From NCBI RefSeq assembly GCF_004343305.1, contig NZ_SMAF01000011.1, positions 32,290-96,289 on the forward strand: a DNA stretch of 64,000 nucleotides, given 5' to 3'. Position numbers and translations under genes: made by a program. Source of the DNA: Pseudofulvimonas gallinarii. Lineage in GTDB: Bacteria; Pseudomonadota; Gammaproteobacteria; Xanthomonadales; UBA2363. Positions 18,970 through 27,934 of this stretch are shown piece by piece. Numbering within the stretch: position 1 is the first letter of the stretch; each line of letters opens with the position of its first letter. The notes beneath the pieces are model-generated. The model ran no database searches, was not told the DNA's origin, and was given only the letters and a program-made list of their open reading frames with translations.

Positions 18970-21900
18970 ATGTCATTCACCGATCCTAATGGAAAAGCGT
19001 CGCCGCGAAGCGATAACGGCGGACGCGCGCGTCGCCCGGGGCGCAAGGTGCCGGCGCTGCCCGCTGCCGACACCGTGCGATCGGGCGACCGGGGCCGCCT
19101 GATCCGCCTGCGCGCGCGCATGCGGCAGGCGCCTGACGCCCAGGTCGAGGGGCTGCGCTCGCAGTTCGATCAGCTGGTGGCGCAATCGACCGAAGCGGTT
19201 CGACTGCGTCGCGCGCGGCTGCCGGCGCCACGCTTCGACGACAGCCTGCCGATCCATGCCGAAGGCGGGCGCATCGTCGAACTGCTGCGCACGCACCGCG
19301 TCGTCGTGGTCGCCGGTGAAACCGGCTCCGGCAAGACGACGCAGCTGCCCAAGCTGGCGCTGGCGGCCGGCCGCGGTGCCAGCGGGCTGATCGGCTGCAC
19401 GCAGCCGCGCCGCATCGCCGCACGCAGCGTCGCCCGCCGCGTCGCCGAGGAGCTGGGTACGCCACTGGGCGAGCTGGTTGGCTACCAGGTGCGCTTCGAC
19501 GACCGCGTCGGCGAGCAGGCGGCGATCAAGTTCATGACCGACGGCATCCTGCTGGCGCAGGCGCAAGGCGATCCCTGGCTGTCGGAATACGACACCCTCA
19601 TCGTTGACGAGGCACACGAGCGCAGCCTCAACATCGACTTCCTGCTCGGCCTGCTGAAACGCCTGCTGGCGCGCCGCGACGACCTCAAGGTCATCGTCAC
19701 CTCGGCCACGATCGACACCGCCCGCTTCTCGGCGTTCTTCGACGGCGCGCCGGTGGTCGAGGTGCCCGGTCGCACCTATCCGGTGGAGCGTCGTTACCGG
19801 CCCCTGTCCGGGCGCGCGCGCGACGACCGCCAGCTCAACCAGGCGCTGCTGGAAACCGTGGCCGAGATCAGTCGCGAGGATCCGCAAGGCGACATCCTGG
19901 TCTTCCTGCCCGGTGAGCGCGAAATCCGCGAGGCGCATCGCGTCCTTGGCGAACAGCGCCTGCGCCACACCGAGGTGCTGCCGCTGTACGCAAGGCTGTC
20001 GGCCAAGGACCAGGACCGTGTCTTCCATCCCGGCACCGGGCGACGCATCGTGCTCGCCACCAACGTCGCGGAAACCTCGCTGACGGTGCCGCGCATCCGC
20101 TATGTCATCGACGCCGGCACCGCGCGCATCAGCCGTTACAGTCCGCGCAGCAAGGTGCAGCGCCTGGAGATCGAGCCGGTCGCGCGCGCCAATGCCGAGC
20201 AGCGCGCCGGCCGCTGTGGTCGTGTCGGTCCGGGCGTGTGCTACCGGCTCTACGACGAGGCCGACTTCAATGCGCGGCCGGAATTCGCCGATCCGGAAAT
20301 CCTGCGCAGCTCGCTGGCCAACGTCATCCTGCGCATGCTGGCGCTGGGCCTGGGCGACATCGAGGCGTTTCCGTTCGTCGATCCGCCGACCGAACGCGCG
20401 GTCAAGGAAGGCCTGCAGCAGCTGCTGGAACTCAAGGCCATCGACCCGGCGCGGCGTCTGACGCCGACCGGTCGTGCAATGGCCCGGTTTCCCATCGACG
20501 TGCAGCTGTCGCGAATGCTGGTCGAGGCCGAACGCCTGGGCTCCCTTCGCGAACTGCTGGCCATCGTCGCCTTCCTCGGCATCCAGGATCCGCGCGAGCG
20601 TCCGGCCGAACAGCGCCAGTACGCCGACAGCCGCCACGCCGAATTCGCCGACAACCGCTCGGACTTCCTCGGCGCCTGGAAGCTCTGGCAGGCTTACGAC
20701 ATCGCCCATGCCGACCTCGGTTCCAGCCGCCTGCGCGCCTGGTGCGAGGAACGTTTCCTCAACTTCATGCGCATGCGCGAATGGCGCGAGCTGCACCGGC
20801 AACTGCTGGGACTGGTGGGCGAGGCCGGCTGGGCCATCCCTGACAAGGCCGCGGACTACGAGGCGATCCACCGCGCCGTGCTCGCCGGCCTGCCGACCAG
20901 CGTCGCCCGCAAGGGCGAGAAAGGCCTCTACGACGGCACGCGCACGCGCGGGTTCGCGATCTTCCCCGGCAGCGCGCTGGTCAAGGCGCAGCCGCCCTGG
21001 CTGCTGAGCCTGTCGGTGATCCAGACCGCGCGCGCCTATGCGCACGTCAATGCGCGCATCGAACCGGACTGGCTCTACGACCAGTCCGGCCACCTGCTCA
21101 AGCGCACGGTCTCCGATCCGTTCTGGGACCGGGATCGCGGCCGTGTGCTCGCGCACGAGCAGGCGACGCTGCTCGGACTGGTGATCCACGCGCGCCGACG
21201 GGTCGATTTCGCACGCACCGACGCCGCGGGTGCGCGCGCGATCTTCCTGCGCGATGGCCTGGCCGAGTGCGACATGAACTCGCGCAGCGACTTCGTGCAC
21301 GCCAACGCCAAAGTGCTGGAACAGGCGCGCGAGCAGGAAGCCATGCAGCGTCGCCAAGGACTGGTCGCCGACGCCGACCGGCGCGCGCAGTTCTTCGAAG
21401 GCCGCGTGCCCGAGGCCATCAACAGTGTCCGCGACCTCGACAGCTGGTACCGCTCGCTGGACAAACCGGTGCGGCGGACGCTGTTCTGGAACCTCGATGA
21501 CGTACTGGTCGCCGATGACCGCCGTGCCGATTTCCCCAAGCAGATCGAACTGGCCGGGCATCGGTTCGACCTCGACTACCTGTTCGAGCCCGGCCATGAA
21601 GCCGATGGCGTCACACTGACGGTACCGCTGACATGGCTCAACGCGCTGCCGGCGTCTCGCCTGGAATGGCTGGTGCCCGGGCTGCTGCCGCTGAGGGTGG
21701 CGGAACTGATCCGCGCACTGCCGAAACCCTTGCGGCGCAACTTCGTGCCGGCGCCGGATTTTGCACGCGCCTTTGCCGAAGCCGAGCCGCCGCGGGATGC
21801 GCCGCTCACCGATGCGCTGGCGGCCTGTCTCAGGCGCGTGTCGGGCGTCGAGGTCGGCGTTGCCGATTTCGCTGCGGCCGAGTTGCCGCGACACCTGGTG

Positions 21901-22878
21901 ATGCGCATCCGCCTGCTCGATGCCGACGGTCGCGAACTCGCCACCGGACGCGACCTGGCGGCGCTGCAACGCATCCATGGCCAGCGGGCCCGCGAAGCCT
22001 TCGCCGAGGCGGCGGCTGGCGGGCTGGCGCGCACAGGGCTGACGCGATTCGAACCGGAAGTCGTTCCCGCCTTCATCGAGAACAGCGCCGGCCTGCGCGC
22101 CTTCCCGGCTTTCGTCGATCGGGGCGACCACGTCGACCTGGCCGTGCTGGAAACCGCCGATGCGGCCGCGCGGGAACATGCCGATGGCATCCGGCGCCTG
22201 TTGCGCCTGCGCCTGGCCGATACCGTACGTCGTGTCGCGCGGCAGTTGTCGCTGGATGCCAAGGCACAGTTCGCCTGGACCACGACCGGCTCACTGGACG
22301 CCTTGCGCGGCGATATCGTCGAGCATGCCCTGGCATCACTGCTGACGCCCGACATGCTGGCCGTGCGTGATCGGCCGGCGTTCGAGTCGATCGCCGCCGG
22401 ACTGGGACAACAGCTGGGTCGTGCCGCGCATGCGCGGGCGTTGCGCGTGCAGTCGGCCCTGCAGGGCCTGTCGGCGACGGCGCCGGCCCTGGCGCCGCCG
22501 CTGGTCGGTTTCGCCGCGGCGAATTTCGACGACCTGCGCGCGCAACTGGCGCGCCTGTTTCCGCCGACGCTGGGTCGCGACGTTCCCGATGCCCGGCTGG
22601 AGGATTATCCCCGTTACCTGAAGGCGATGTCGCTACGCGCGCAACGGCTGCAGGCCGATCCGCGCCGGGACCAGGAACGGATGCTGGTCGTGCAGAACTT
22701 CGAGCGCCGCCTGGCGGCGCTGCCGGAAAGCCGGGAAACGGCGGCCGAACGCGACGCCTTGCGCTGGCTGCTGGAGGAACTGCGCGTGTCGCTGTTCGCG
22801 CAGGAGCTGGGCACACGCGAGCCGGTGTCGGACAAGCGCGTCGAAAAACGCCTGCATGCGCTCGAACGCGGCAGGTAG
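18970..22878 (+). CDS. hrpA: ATP-dependent RNA helicase HrpA (DEAH-box)
   Basis: This protein of about 1302 residues matches E. coli HrpA (1300). The DEAH core shows GETGSGKTTQLPK (motif I), DEAHERS (motif II), TSATID (motif III) and RAGRCGRVGPG (motif VI). The helicase-associated and OB-fold domains and a long HrpA-specific C-terminal domain follow. HrpA is linked to rescue of stalled ribosomes and mRNA processing. I prefer the ATG at 18970 on length, although an in-frame GTG exists at 18907. Neither has a strong ribosome-binding site. Confidence 0.92.
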   Translation: MSFTDPNGKASPRSDNGGRARRPGRKVPALPAADTVRSGDRGRLIRLRARMRQAPDAQVEGLRSQFDQLVAQSTEAVRLRRARLPAPRFDDSLPIHAEGGRIVELLRTHRVVVVAGETGSGKTTQLPKLALAAGRGASGLIGCTQPRRIAARSVARRVAEELGTPLGELVGYQVRFDDRVGEQAAIKFMTDGILLAQAQGDPWLSEYDTLIVDEAHERSLNIDFLLGLLKRLLARRDDLKVIVTSATIDTARFSAFFDGAPVVEVPGRTYPVERRYRPLSGRARDDRQLNQALLETVAEISREDPQGDILVFLPGEREIREAHRVLGEQRLRHTEVLPLYARLSAKDQDRVFHPGTGRRIVLATNVAETSLTVPRIRYVIDAGTARISRYSPRSKVQRLEIEPVARANAEQRAGRCGRVGPGVCYRLYDEADFNARPEFADPEILRSSLANVILRMLALGLGDIEAFPFVDPPTERAVKEGLQQLLELKAIDPARRLTPTGRAMARFPIDVQLSRMLVEAERLGSLRELLAIVAFLGIQDPRERPAEQRQYADSRHAEFADNRSDFLGAWKLWQAYDIAHADLGSSRLRAWCEERFLNFMRMREWRELHRQLLGLVGEAGWAIPDKAADYEAIHRAVLAGLPTSVARKGEKGLYDGTRTRGFAIFPGSALVKAQPPWLLSLSVIQTARAYAHVNARIEPDWLYDQSGHLLKRTVSDPFWDRDRGRVLAHEQATLLGLVIHARRRVDFARTDAAGARAIFLRDGLAECDMNSRSDFVHANAKVLEQAREQEAMQRRQGLVADADRRAQFFEGRVPEAINSVRDLDSWYRSLDKPVRRTLFWNLDDVLVADDRRADFPKQIELAGHRFDLDYLFEPGHEADGVTLTVPLTWLNALPASRLEWLVPGLLPLRVAELIRALPKPLRRNFVPAPDFARAFAEAEPPRDAPLTDALAACLRRVSGVEVGVADFAAAELPRHLVMRIRLLDADGRELATGRDLAALQRIHGQRAREAFAEAAAGGLARTGLTRFEPEVVPAFIENSAGLRAFPAFVDRGDHVDLAVLETADAAAREHADGIRRLLRLRLADTVRRVARQLSLDAKAQFAWTTTGSLDALRGDIVEHALASLLTPDMLAVRDRPAFESIAAGLGQQLGRAAHARALRVQSALQGLSATAPALAPPLVGFAAANFDDLRAQLARLFPPTLGRDVPDARLEDYPRYLKAMSLRAQRLQADPRRDQERMLVVQNFERRLAALPESRETAAERDALRWLLEELRVSLFAQELGTREPVSDKRVEKRLHALERGR

Positions 22879-23030
22879 GTCCTCGTTGCGTTCGGCGTCC
22901 GCGGCAGCGGCCGGATGACCGCCGCCGTTGCCAGGATGGCGCCGTGCCTGCCGGCTGCGACCTTGTCCCCGGCGAAAACATGCCCGCCGCCCTCGTAGTC
23001 GACAGGCCGTTCGCGCCTGTGAACGTCCAT

Positions 23031-24938
23031 CTATCCCTGCGGCAGCGAGCCGACATCGACCACGCAGGCGTGCTGGCCGCTGATCGTCTCGCAGCGCACC
23101 GCGGGCGACGAGGCGGCGCGGAACGCGTCCAGGTATTCGGCGTGCAACAGGTACAGCGTATCGGCGCGGCGGGCGCCGGACTCCAGCAATTCCCGCTGCA
23201 ACACGCAGTAGCGCTCCCAGCGCGAGCGATCCATGCGCGCGACGTAACCGCTGTTGACGGTCATGCCATGGCGAAGTGCCAGGTGCGTCGCCGGCAGCCA
23301 GGGCGCCGCCTGCCGGCCGCAACCGTCGCCGCTGACCAGTTCCAGATGGCGGCGCCCTTCCGCCAGGACCGTCCAGCGCGGGTCGGTCCAGGGCGCATGC
23401 TCGATCTTCGGCGCCTGGACGCGACGTTGCCCGAAGCTGTCGTGAAGGCGCAGGTCGTACACCTGCAGCAGGCAGACGAAAACGAGCAACGGCACCGCGA
23501 AAAGACGGCCCGCACGGGCCAGCACCAGCAGTGATACAAGCAGCAGCAGGTAATGCAGCGGCCACACGAAGCGTCCGCAGGAACGGAACAGCGAGTACAG
23601 CGAGATGCCGCGCAGCGATTCGAATTCGGCGAGCGTGCTGCCGGCCGCCGTCACCAGCGGACTGAGCGCGAACAGGAACATGCCCAGCGCTGCCAGCCAC
23701 AGCGTGCTGCTCCGCTGCAGGACGCGGCGGGCGTCGCGCCGGAGGACGAGCACCACGACGGCCAGCGCTGTCGCGAGCAGCGCACCGGCACCCAGGTAGG
23801 CCCAGCCCTCCCACTGCTCCGGTCGCGTCATCCGCCATCCCGGCAGCCATGCCGCCAGGTTCGAGACGCCGTGGGTATCGACCAGCGAGGTGAGGTCTGC
23901 CGACCAGCGGCCGGCATTGCCCGCGTCGAGCGTCTGATCGCGCGGAACGGTGAAGGCGCCAGCCAGCCAGAGCAGCGGGATGCAGGTAGCGAGCACGCTC
24001 GCCGAGTCGGACACCGTGGCGCGCCATCGCAACGAGCGGGCAACCAGCAGGCCCTGCAGGCGGTCGGCGGCGAACACGGCCAGCACCATGGCCAGCAGAT
24101 ACAGGTGCGTAAGGCTGGCGACGCCCGCCAGGACGCACCAGGCCAGCCGGGCGCGCGGTTCGCCTGCGTCGCTCTCCGCCAGCCGCTGGGCGCGCCAGAT
24201 CGCCAATCCGGTCGCGGCGACGACCAGCCACTGCGCCGTCAGCGTGTCGTGGCCGATGCGCATCACCATCACCGGCGACAGCACCGCCATCAACGCGACC
24301 AGCGCCGGTACCAGCAGGGCGTCACGTCCGTCCGATGCCGGTCCGGACGGCACCGCCAGGCGCGCAACGGCCGCCGCACTTGCGCCCATCAGCGTCCAGC
24401 TCATCAGGTAGGTCAGGCCAATGTACTGGAAAGGCTGCGGCAGCCATCCCGCGAAGGGCTTCAGCAACAGTGCAAGCAGCGGATGCGCGTCGGTGAAGAA
24501 CACCGACGTGCCGACCGGATAGCGCAGCGTCGCGATTGTCCCCGGTGGCGACTGCCAGGGCTCCTGGCGGAAAAAAGCCCAGCCGGTGTAGTGCTGCGCC
24601 AGGTCACCCTGCAGCAGCCAGTCGATCGCGGTCGGATCCAGCCAGGCCCACCCGAAGGTGCGCAGGTAGAGCAGGGCGCCGACCAGCGCCCCGGCAAGGA
24701 TGCCGGCCGAGGGTGGCGCGTCGCGGCGGGCCAGCGGCGCGAGCAGCGCCAGGGCGGTGCCCAGCGCGGCAATCGCCCAGGCATCGACATGCAGGGCGGC
24801 CGCCGAAGCCGGGAAGCGTTGCGCCAGCGCGAGCACGAACGCCAGGCAGTAGGCGGTGAACGCCAGGGCGAAGGCGAGGAACATCAGCGCCGGCATCCAC
24901 CGGGCAAGGGCCGCCGCGGCCCTGATGGCTGCAGTCAT
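23031..24938 (-). CDS. Multi-pass inner-membrane protein, DUF6311 type (putative glycosyltransferase)
   Basis: This 635-residue protein has about ten hydrophobic helices in its first two thirds and a soluble C-terminal part. The loop after the second helix has WLLQGDLAQHYTGW followed by LRYPVGTSVFFTDAHPL. This pattern is typical of DUF6311 proteins, which resemble GT-C glycosyltransferases. The acceptor and sugar are unknown. It is transcribed away from hrpA, with no partner gene close by. The family call rests on motif memory. Confidence 0.65.
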   Translation of the reverse strand: MTAAIRAAAALARWMPALMFLAFALAFTAYCLAFVLALAQRFPASAAALHVDAWAIAALGTALALLAPLARRDAPPSAGILAGALVGALLYLRTFGWAWLDPTAIDWLLQGDLAQHYTGWAFFRQEPWQSPPGTIATLRYPVGTSVFFTDAHPLLALLLKPFAGWLPQPFQYIGLTYLMSWTLMGASAAAVARLAVPSGPASDGRDALLVPALVALMAVLSPVMVMRIGHDTLTAQWLVVAATGLAIWRAQRLAESDAGEPRARLAWCVLAGVASLTHLYLLAMVLAVFAADRLQGLLVARSLRWRATVSDSASVLATCIPLLWLAGAFTVPRDQTLDAGNAGRWSADLTSLVDTHGVSNLAAWLPGWRMTRPEQWEGWAYLGAGALLATALAVVVLVLRRDARRVLQRSSTLWLAALGMFLFALSPLVTAAGSTLAEFESLRGISLYSLFRSCGRFVWPLHYLLLLVSLLVLARAGRLFAVPLLVFVCLLQVYDLRLHDSFGQRRVQAPKIEHAPWTDPRWTVLAEGRRHLELVSGDGCGRQAAPWLPATHLALRHGMTVNSGYVARMDRSRWERYCVLQRELLESGARRADTLYLLHAEYLDAFRAASSPAVRCETISGQHACVVDVGSLPQG

Positions 24939-25171
24939 TGTCGGGTCCGGGTCGATCCGTCAGGCGGGCTGTGGGCGGGCGTACAGGTTCCGCACCTTAC
25001 GCCCTTGGCCACATCTGTACTTCAATGGGACTTGCCGCGCCGCCCTGCGACCGGCGCTGGCGCCTCGCAGCGCGGCACCGTTCCCGCGCCGCCGGCGACT
25101 TTGCAGCGGGCGGATGATTCGCGGGAATCAACGCGCGGGCAGCTGGATATCCGCCGGCACGGTGAAGGGCC

Positions 25172-25654
25172 TCAGCGGACGCGCTTGACCCGCATCTTGG
25201 CGTTGTAGCCCTCGATCCGCAGCAGCCAGGTCCCGAGCATGCCGGGTTCGATGATGACCGTGGGGTTCTGGATCGGGCGCGTGCTGAGAGGCGTGATGGA
25301 ACCGCCGGCGGGCTCCCACACCATGCCGTTCTCCAGTTCGAACACCGAGCGGCTGCTCCAGCCGGTGAACTCGCCCTGCAGCGTGCTGACGATCGCATCG
25401 CGCGATGCGTTCAGCTCGGTCAGGCCACGGGTGTCGGCGGTGGCAGGATATGGGGTGGCCGCGACCTGGCTGGGCCAGTGGGCGCGCAGCCACTCGTTCA
25501 GTCGCGCCAGTTCGTCCGGCGACAGTTTTTCCAGGCCGGCGCCCGCGAATTCCTGCCCGTTCATGCGTTCCTCCAGCGAAGAGAACCCGGCGGCGCCGGC
25601 GACCGTTGCCCCGAGGGTGAGGAACAGGGTGGCGGCGAACTTGGTCAGTGACAT
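25172..25654 (-). CDS. Small secreted protein of unknown function
   Basis: This 160-residue protein starts at the ATG at 25654. It has a clear signal peptide (SLTKFAATLFLTLGATVAGA). The mature part has a short helical stretch (about residues 28-60, LSPDELARLNEWLRAHWP) and a beta-rich C-terminal half ending LLRIEGYNAKMRVKRVR. I do not recognise the family. It is divergent from relA with only 60 bases between the starts. The frame remains open far upstream, antisense to relA, but that part is not coding. Confidence 0.75.
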   Translation of the reverse strand: MSLTKFAATLFLTLGATVAGAAGFSSLEERMNGQEFAGAGLEKLSPDELARLNEWLRAHWPSQVAATPYPATADTRGLTELNASRDAIVSTLQGEFTGWSSRSVFELENGMVWEPAGGSITPLSTRPIQNPTVIIEPGMLGTWLLRIEGYNAKMRVKRVR

Positions 25655-25702
25655 GCGGTGGACCTCGGTCTGGACGGGATACGGCGATTGTAGCCGCAGG
25701 GC

Positions 25703-25708
25703 TAGAAT
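25703..25708 (+). promoter_or_regulatory. -10 element of relA, implying a leaderless or near-leaderless mRNA
   Basis: TAGAAT lies only 6 bases before the relA ATG at 25715, in the context GCTAGAATGC that recurs before map. If it is used, transcription would begin at about the start codon. No good -35 element was seen. Confidence 0.4.
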
Positions 25709-25714
25709 GCCGCG

Positions 25715-27829
25715 ATGACCTCCCATGCCCTCAGCAGCAGGCCCGCAACGACGCCGCCGGACAGCGCGGGCATTCCGCACTGGGTGCCGGCCGCCGCGCT
25801 TGCCGGACCGGCCAGCCTCCGTGCCGACCTCGAGGAAATCCTGTCGGTGCTGGACATGCTGCAGGTCGATGCCGCCACCCGTGCCGCGGCGGTCGCGCAG
25901 GTGCTGGACTGCTGGCCGGATGCGCTTCAGGCGCAGCCCGGCGCCGAACGCCTGCGCGAAGGCCTGGCCGAGGCCGCACGCATCTGGCGCCTGCACGCCG
26001 ACCGGCCGGCAGCCGGCAATGCCGAAGGGCTTCGGCGGCTGCTGCTTGCGATCATCCGCGACCTGCGCGTGGTCTTCGTGCTGCTGGCCGAGCAGCTGGT
26101 GCAGCTGCGCCACGCCGACCGCTTGCCGAAAGCGCAGCAGCGCGAGCTGGCGCGTCGTTCGGCCGACATCCTGGCGCCGCTGGCCAACCGCCTGGGTATC
26201 TGGCAGCTGAAGTGGGAGCTGGAGGATCGCGCGTTCCGGTTCCTGAATCCCGAGACCTACCGCCGCATCGCGCGGCTGGTGGACGAACGCCGAAGCGATC
26301 GCGAGCGCTACATCCAGGTCGCCCGCCAGAAACTCGCGCAGGCGCTGCTCGAGCACAACATCGCCGCCGAAGTCAGCGGCCGGCCCAAGCACATCTTCAG
26401 CATCTGGAAGAAGATGTCGCGCAAGGGGCACGAATTCGAGGACCTGTACGACGTGCGCGCGGTGCGCGTGCTGGTTGCGGACGTCGCCGCCTGCTACGCC
26501 GCCCTGGGCGTGGTGCACAGCCTGTGGACGCCCATCCCGCAGGAATTCGACGACTACATCGCCCGTCCCAAGGGCAACAACTACCAGTCGCTGCACACCG
26601 CCGTGATCGGCCCGGAAGGCAAGACGCTGGAAGTGCAGATCCGCAGCCACGACATGCATGCGCACGCCGAGCTGGGCGTCGCCGCGCACTGGAAGTACAA
26701 GGAAGGCGGCGGTCAGGGCGATGCCGCCTTCGAACGCAAGGTGGCCTGGATGCGCTCGCTGTTGGAGAACCGCGAGGGCGGCGAGGATGACACCGGCCTC
26801 TACGAGGGCTTCCGCACCGATACCGCCGACGACCGCGTCTATGTGCTGACACCGCGCGGCGAAGTGGTCGATCTCGCCGCCGGCGCGACCGTGCTGGATT
26901 TCGCCTACCACGTGCATACGGAGGTGGGTCACCGCTGCCGCGGCGCCAAGGTCAACGGCCGCATCGTTCCCCTGACCTACCAGCCCCAGTCCGGCGACCG
27001 CATCGAGATCATGACGGCCAAGGAGTCGGCGCCGCGGCGCGACTGGCTCAATGCACAGGCCGGCTTCCTCAACACCGGACGCGCCCGCGACAAGGTGCGG
27101 GCCTGGTTCCGTCGCCTCGACCTCGACATCAACCTGCGCGAAGGCGCGGCCGTTCTCGACCGTGAACTGAAGCGGTTGAACCTGCACGACCGGCCGCTTG
27201 AACCGGTGCTGCCGCGCTGGCACCTGCGCAGGATCGAGGAACTGCATGTCGCCATCGCCCTGGGCGAGATCTCGCCGGCCCAGGTGGCGCGTGCGCTGCA
27301 CGAGGCCGAGGCGGCCAGTCGCGCCGCCGAACAGCCGGCGTCGGCACCGGCGCCGGTTGCGCGGTCGCGGGCGCCCAGCGGCGAGGCCGTGACCATCGAG
27401 GGCGTCGGCAACCTGCTGCTGACCTTCGGACGCTGCTGCCAGCCGCTGCCGGGCGACGCCATCATCGGCTACATCACGCTCGGACGCGGCGTCAGCGTCC
27501 ACCGCCACGACTGCCGCAGTTTCGCACGCAGCGCCGGCAGGCATCCCGAACGCGTCATGCCGGTGTCCTGGGGCAGCCGCAGCACCGGCCAGTTCGAGGT
27601 CGACCTGTTGATCCGTGCCTACGACCGCGCCGGCCTGCTCAAGGACGTCACCGCGGTATTCGCCGGCATGTCGATCAGCGTGCTGTCGCTGACCACCCAG
27701 GTCGACGACGTCCGCGGCGAAGCCGAGATGCGCTGCGTCGCGCGCGTGCGTGACGTTGAACAGCTCGGGGCGCTGCTCGCCCGCCTCGGCAATGTGGCCA
27801 ACGTCCGCGAGGCAAGGCGTGTCGCCTGA
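25715..27829 (+). CDS. relA: (p)ppGpp synthetase RelA
   Basis: This 704-residue protein is the ribosome-associated stringent-response synthetase (E. coli RelA 744). The N-terminal hydrolase-like region has degenerated: HADRLPKAQQRELARRS replaces the HD metal site. The synthetase domain is intact, with FSIWKKMSRKG, DLYDVRAVRV and EFDDYIARPKGNNYQSLHTA, the RelA-type EFDD form. TGS (DRVYVLTPRGEVVDL), zinc-finger-like (FGRCCQPLPGD) and C-terminal ACT (FEVDLLIRAYDRAGLL) domains follow. This order and the degenerate HD region favour RelA over SpoT. Confidence 0.94.
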   Translation: MTSHALSSRPATTPPDSAGIPHWVPAAALAGPASLRADLEEILSVLDMLQVDAATRAAAVAQVLDCWPDALQAQPGAERLREGLAEAARIWRLHADRPAAGNAEGLRRLLLAIIRDLRVVFVLLAEQLVQLRHADRLPKAQQRELARRSADILAPLANRLGIWQLKWELEDRAFRFLNPETYRRIARLVDERRSDRERYIQVARQKLAQALLEHNIAAEVSGRPKHIFSIWKKMSRKGHEFEDLYDVRAVRVLVADVAACYAALGVVHSLWTPIPQEFDDYIARPKGNNYQSLHTAVIGPEGKTLEVQIRSHDMHAHAELGVAAHWKYKEGGGQGDAAFERKVAWMRSLLENREGGEDDTGLYEGFRTDTADDRVYVLTPRGEVVDLAAGATVLDFAYHVHTEVGHRCRGAKVNGRIVPLTYQPQSGDRIEIMTAKESAPRRDWLNAQAGFLNTGRARDKVRAWFRRLDLDINLREGAAVLDRELKRLNLHDRPLEPVLPRWHLRRIEELHVAIALGEISPAQVARALHEAEAASRAAEQPASAPAPVARSRAPSGEAVTIEGVGNLLLTFGRCCQPLPGDAIIGYITLGRGVSVHRHDCRSFARSAGRHPERVMPVSWGSRSTGQFEVDLLIRAYDRAGLLKDVTAVFAGMSISVLSLTTQVDDVRGEAEMRCVARVRDVEQLGALLARLGNVANVREARRVA

Positions 27830-27853
27830 GCGCCGGCGGCACCGCGCCGGCGC
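27830..27853 (+). terminator. GC-rich hairpin after relA
   Basis: GCGCCGGC and GCCGGCGC pair around an 8-base loop directly after the relA stop codon. No T-tract follows, so it may be a weak or factor-dependent terminator. Confidence 0.35.
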
Positions 27854-27934
27854 CACCTGCATCGCCAGGTGCGCCGGTATTCATGTGGAAGGAAGCGGAA
27901 CTCAATACTATGCTGCGGGTCACACAAGGCGCCC

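Noticed and set aside
18973..22179. A 1068-codon open frame on the minus strand inside hrpA
   Set aside because: It is antisense to a complete HrpA with all helicase motifs. Its composition (Gln/Arg/His-rich, no domain) is typical of GC-rich shadow frames.
23553..25208. 551-codon plus-strand frame opposite the DUF6311-type gene
   Set aside because: It is Gln/Arg-rich with no domain, while the minus strand encodes a convincing polytopic membrane protein.
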